From positions 6,264,001-6,328,000 of the forward strand of contig NC_083587.1 of NCBI RefSeq assembly GCF_027579695.1: a DNA stretch of 64,000 nt. The letters run 5' to 3'. Both the position numbers and the translations under genes were made by a program. Source of the stretch: Neoarius graeffei (lineage: Eukaryota; Chordata; Actinopteri; Siluriformes; Ariidae). A model generated the notes under the pieces. The model saw nothing but the letters and a program-made list of their open reading frames with translations. It did not search any database and was not told the origin of the DNA. Positions within the stretch are counted from its first letter, which is position 1; each line of letters opens with the position of its first letter. Positions 59,857-64,000 of this stretch are shown in pieces.

Positions 59857-60465
59857 GGCCCTGTCCACACGAGTGCGCAGCCTCACCCAATATGCTGTCA
59901 TTTTGAAAAAAAATCTCCGTAAACACGGCATCATTTCAATTCACTGGAAACGACCCAAAATGCTGTAGTACATATGCCAGGCCTGTATGTGGCGCTGTGA
60001 CGCTGCCACACCAATACACTAAAACCGGAAGAGAAGCCATGGAGCATGCATATAAAGGTCACGCGCTGTTTACAAAACAAGCTCATAACACGAGGAGGTT
60101 TGTTGCTCCTCGCAGTAATATAAAAGCAGAAGGTTTTGTTGTAGCAGCCGTAATAGACTGAGTTGTTTCTGCAGTACGAGCACAAGCCTGTAGTCCACCG
60201 TTGTTGTTATGATGCGTCTAGCAGCGGTGGCTGAGGTTAAAGGTTAGAGAGGCAGGGCTTATACGTCATCGTGTCTGAAAAAATCCGCTTCACTGTCCAG
60301 ACGACTCCGGGCTATCGGACGTTTTAGGATTTTCCCACTCTGGGACCCGTTTTCAAAAAAATACCAGTTTCACACCTCGAAAAAGCCAGCTCTGTCTGGA
60401 CGCGAGGCCAAAACGATAAAGTATTTATGCGGATTCGACAAAAACGTACTCGTGTGGATGGGGCC
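59857..60465. mobile_element. MITE with TTA target duplication (Harbinger-like)
   Basis: Ends GGCCCTGTCCACACGAG and CTCGTGTGGATGGGGCC, flanked by TTA (59854-59856, 60466-60468), 609 bp. No coding content. Confidence 0.82.
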
Positions 60466-60468
60466 TTA

Positions 60469-60783
60469 GAGAGTTGCCACAACAAAACATGCATGCCTTC
60501 AATATGTACGTAATAGCAATGACAAGTTTTTTCAGTGGAAAAATTGAAAATATCAGGCAAAAATATCAAACTATTAATTTGAAACTAGGCAATCTGATAA
60601 GTATCCCTGTAGAGAACAATAGAACTACATCAGAGCAATGATTTTTGTTTTACACCCTTTAGAGAGACCGAACTAATTTAACTTATTTCCTCATCAAAAT
60701 CTTCAACTTGTATACTTGTCTGTATGATTCTTCAATCAGATAACTGTAACAGAAACTTCTAATCAACACTTCAGAATGCTTAG
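60469..60783. other. Short spacer without recognised features
   Basis: AT-rich sequence between two MITEs; ends in the target duplication ATGCTTAG (60776-60783). Confidence 0.5.
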
Positions 60784-61398
60784 TAGGGTGCATCAGTTGC
60801 CCTCACTTTCATAAAATCTGATGCATTTTTGTTTGGGTGTTCCTTTTCACCAATAAAGACATCCTGTAAAATTTTTTGACCATATTCAAAAGTCTAATGG
60901 TGGCACCATGAGGTTCATTTTTTTGCCAAAAATGCATATTTTATGTTTTCGCGTAAGGTTTAAATCACAATGTTGGACTCCATTTATTGATTTCTTGTGA
61001 CCCAGAGATCATGTTAAGAACCTTTGCAAGGGATTGAGAAGCATTAATGTGATTCACAATACATTTGTATTGTTTAAAAGTAGTTGAACAATGATTCAAT
61101 GAACAGCTAAAACTCAAACTGTGCTTGATAATATATTTAGAATATGTACTAAAAATGTGTATCTAAGATATGTGGTATATTCTATAAGGTGCCATAATGT
61201 TTCATGAAAAGTGATCGAAATTTTGTCATAAAATAGCAGCTTTTTCCATAACTTTGAGCTCCTGGTGCCACCATTAAACTTTTGAATTTTGTCAAAATAT
61301 TTCACCCAGTGTGTTTTCTTACCAAAAGGAACATAAAAACAAAAATGCATCATGATCGGAGGAACTTTTCATTTTTAGGGGGCAACTGATGCACCCTA
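60784..61398. mobile_element. hAT MITE family M2, copy 2
   Basis: Ends TAGGGTGCATCAGTTGCCC and GGGCAACTGATGCACCCTA; perfect 8-bp duplication ATGCTTAG (60776-60783, 61399-61406). Highly similar to 46679-47390 except for the missing palindromic segment. Confidence 0.92.
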
Positions 61399-61407
61399 AT
61401 GCTTAGC

Positions 61408-61831
61408 AGTTGTCTTTTCAGTTATTTATTATAGTAGATCTTATAAAACAGGAAAAGGAAAGAAGACGACGACACCACCTCAGGTGATGCCGAGAGTGCA
61501 CACTCGTCTTAGTGGTTATCTATTATACTCTAAAGGCATTTGCTCACTGCTCACATCTGCACGTGATTGGCTCGAGGCTTGCTAATGAAGCTAAACATTG
61601 GTTCTTTGTTAGGGCATGCACCTGGTGTGCTCTGAGATGCGCAGCGGATGCGTGGTTAGGCATAATGTAACATGAAACATAAGCAAGGCAGCCTGCTTAT
61701 CACCAGCCAAGGACACAGAAAGGCGATTACAGCTTGTGGGAAAACAACTTTTCTCAGTACACTATGCCACTTGAACTCAACACACAGAAACACAGAGAAT
61801 AGGAATGTTCATTCACTAAATTTCCTTCACA
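61408..61831 (-). repeat. Probable 3' LTR of an endogenous retrovirus
   Basis: On the minus strand a purine tract AAAAAGGGGGAAA (about 61832-61846) is followed by TGTGAAGGAAATTTAG, a typical LTR start. The outer end is not certain; the left limit given is approximate. No second LTR is present in the window. Confidence 0.5.
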
Positions 61832-62059
61832 TTTCCCCCTTTTTATCCTACAGGATAATAATTGCGAAAGGAAAGAAATGTACACAATTTCGGTGGTAAG
61901 ATTTCCTGGAGAGATTCGACTTAACACGTCATTGAGTGTACAGGGATAATGCTAAGGCTGTTTTGTAAGACATAGACGTCTTAAGTTAATGCTAGCAAGC
62001 TATATACATAGATCAGGAAACAGTTGAACAGAAAACAACCACAAATAAGAGTGTTTTAA

Positions 62060-62420
62060 GCTAGGGCTAATTTCATATCAGCTGTGCTGACGTTGTCAAA
62101 CAGTGGGTTATAGTCTTCGTGTGGGTTTGGAGGCCAGTCAGGCAAGTCGTCTGGGTCTATTTTCACCATCTGGTAACCAATATTTGTCAGCTGCCTCTGA
62201 AACAGACATACAACATGAACAAAAATCAGGGAGCAAACATAGCATCACAATCACTAAGCCCAGGACCGGTATGATGTATGGAATCAGAGTCTTCCATCCA
62301 CTGAACCAATGCCACCAACTGTCTTTGACTCTGTGTCAGCCTGGGTTCCCTGTATCGACCACCACACAAATCCTCCTGTGAGCCCCAGCAGGATCAGGAT
62401 GCTCAGGCCCGCGACTGGGA
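62060..62420 (-). pseudogene. Endogenous retrovirus env remnants
   Basis: Minus-strand frames between the integrase and the purine tract contain two hydrophobic stretches, one leader-like near 62,390 and one membrane-anchor-like near 62,240 followed by a short Cys-containing tail. Position (after pol, before the 3' LTR) and hydrophobicity suggest env. The surface part is absent, so most of env is deleted and the frames are shifted. Description only; no reconstruction attempted. Confidence 0.5.
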
Positions 62421-62760
62421 CCTAGCTTATAATGATTTACCCCCTTCATCTTATGTTAACTATGTCTCTGAGTTAACCCTCTCCCTTCTTGACGTGTATT
62501 GGTGCTCAGAGGGCGGGCATGCCCTATCAGCCCTTGTCCCACCTCACCGGGACTTGGAGGAAACTCGAAACCCTAAGACTTATCTATCAGCTAGACACTG
62601 AAATACTCTTCCCTATTGAGGGTGCGTGCGTGATTGATGTGATACTCGTGCTGTTCCATGTAGTGATGCCTTTCTTCCTCGCACGCTTTAATCAGCGCCT
62701 GGATCCTTCAGGCCTTCCTCTTCCTCCTGCTCAGTCAGTTCAGGAACCCTCCTGCAGTGG

Positions 62761-63465
62761 CTAGGCATGGATCCACGTCACTCTGCCTGTGACCTTCACT
62801 GTCATTGGGGTCGTGAGCAGGACCTGGAATGGGCCATTCCACCGTGGCTTGTTCCACTTGGTTCGTCGGAATTCCTTCACCACTATCCAATCCCCTGGTT
62901 GTAGATCGTGCAGAGGTCCCTCAGCAGGCTTGGGAAGTGCTCCTTTCACCTGTTTGTGGATAGATTTCAAAGCAGAGGACAGTGTTGCACAGTAATTCAA
63001 CATTGCATCATCACACAGTGTGGTGTGCAGCAGTGTTCCTTGGGCTGGCCCTATCTCTGTGTTGGGTACTCGTCCAAACAGAATTTCAAATGGGCTTAAC
63101 CCATGTTTAGGCCTAGTTTGCATCCTCATTTCTGTGAGTACTACAGGGAGGACCTTTGTCTATTCTAGCCCTGTTTCTGCACAAGCTTTGCTTAGTTTAT
63201 TTTTAAGGGACCCATTTTCTCTATCCACTGCTCCCGCACTGGCAGGATGGTAGGCACAATGTTGGTTCAGGTCTATCCCTAGGAATGCTCCTATTTTCTT
63301 TAGGGCTGCATTAACAAAGGGCGTTCCATTGTCAATTGAGATTTTGCTAGGTATACCCCACCTAGAAATTATGTCTCTCAGGAGTGCTTTGACTACTGCC
63401 TCTGAGTCTTGTTTACCTGTGGGGAATACTTCAACCCATTTTGAAAACATGTCAACTATTACCAG
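62761..63465 (-). pseudogene. Endogenous retrovirus integrase (pol C-terminus)
   Basis: Two minus-strand frames (63465-63160 and 63129-62761) contain the integrase core, with an Asp in the VDMFSKW block, a second Asp in the DNGTPF block, the AYHPAS block and then the C-terminal DNA-binding part with LQPGDW. The style is that of gamma/epsilon-like fish retroviruses. A stop or shift near 63,150 separates the frames and the upstream integrase and all earlier pol are missing because another LTR is inserted at 63465/63466. It is defective. Confidence 0.8.
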
Positions 63466-63790
63466 TGTTACGATCACTTGGCTCAAGGGCAATGTAACAT
63501 AAAAGGAAACCACACGCAGACAGAAAAACGTTTAGAATATTTATTAAATAAAGAATAAAGTAACGTGTATGCACGATCAGTTGTGTGTATGTATTGCAAA
63601 GAATGTCTAGGGGCGTTCAAACTAATGCAAATTTGGCCAAAGGAGGAAGGGGAGGCCCCGCCAGAATGGATCACTGGTCTTTTTATACCCTGTCCAATTA
63701 TAGACGCGCACCTGCGCTAGATCACCTAGTTGGACAGGGAGATAGGTTAACCAGGTAGGCGGAGCTACCAACAATAAGCAGAGCGTCACA
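63466..63790 (-). repeat. 3' LTR of a second LTR element, inserted in the retroviral integrase
   Basis: On the minus strand the unit starts TGTGACGC and ends CGTAACA (325 bp), preceded by a purine tract (AAGGGGGAGGG, 63791-63801). It holds a TATAAAAAG box (about 63680-63688) and AATAAA signals (about 63540-63560). The internal region continues to the window end and has not revealed a gene in the 200 bp available. LTR class uncertain (gypsy-like). Confidence 0.7.
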
Positions 63791-63801
63791 CCCTCCCCCT
63801 T

Positions 63802-64000
63802 AAAACAGAGGCCCACTAATGGGACTCTACACAATTACACCAAAAAAAACAAGCTAAACACAAAATAATAGATACAAATGGGCCTTACAAAACAAACACT
63901 ATATTCCACAACAAAATGTACACCATTTTCCAACAATAATACAGCCATACAATAACAAATGCATCCTCAAATGTATAGCCATACCCACGTACACCATCTC
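63802..64000 (-). mobile_element. Internal edge of the second LTR element
   Basis: About 200 bp of A-rich sequence next to the purine tract. No coding frame recognisable; the element continues past the window. Confidence 0.4.

Noticed and set aside
62489-62764. 91-codon plus-strand frame
   Set aside because: Lies antisense in the retroviral env region; no domain recognised.

Overview
The window looks like teleost fish genomic DNA, possibly an otophysan such as a catfish, although the species call is only a guess from the repeat types. It holds GT/AG-spliced exons, fish-type Tc1, hAT, Harbinger, piggyBac, L2, Rex1, Rex3 and Gmr1 elements, and eleven copies of one tRNA-derived SINE. I recognise no bacterial gene or operon.

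The only clear host gene is a PRDM9-family gene on the + strand. Four exons can be joined with matching phases: 3874-4145 (zinc knuckle and first half of the PR/SET domain), 42875-42942 (a 68-nt SET exon), 43109-43287 (rest of SET) and 53176-54752 (post-SET C2H2 knuckle, linker and a tandem C2H2 array of 84-bp units). The exon 1-2 junction restores a gap-free 30-residue match to the length of human PRDM9. The array has 16 fingers before a TAG that replaces a linker Glu codon. Five more fingers continue in frame behind the stop and are decaying. Finger variation sits mainly at helix positions -1, +3 and +6, the PRDM9 pattern. The residue corresponding to catalytic Tyr276 of human PRDM9 is Cys, while those for Tyr341 and Tyr357 are Tyr. 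No KRAB or SSXRD exon is visible; the first exon starts in phase 1, so more gene lies upstream or was lost.

The rest is introns and flanks filled with nested transposons. Intron 1 (38.7 kb) holds an apparently intact Tc1 element (4751-6352), two decayed copies of a second Tc1 family (6759-9876, 38795-40385), a Rex1-like relic, a 10.6-kb hAT element (12572-23176) that swallowed a SINE and a 7-kb L2 LINE (itself hit by three MITEs), a modular unclassified repeat (12.0-34.9 kb) split by an apparently intact Rex3 element (25323-28684), and THAP-like and P2X7-C-like coding remnants (32.7-35.4 kb). Intron 3 (9.9 kb) contains a dead Gmr1-type LTR retrotransposon (44171-52015) whose integrase precedes its reverse transcriptase; it carries a hAT MITE and a second hAT element holding a SINE.

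Downstream of the finger array are an L2 endonuclease relic, a SINE-interrupted Tc1 copy (57037-59040), two MITEs, a 3' fragment of an endogenous retrovirus (about 61.4-63.47 kb, minus strand) and, inserted in its integrase, the 3' LTR of another retroelement that runs off the window end. Target-site duplications can be read for most insertions, so their relative order can be reconstructed.
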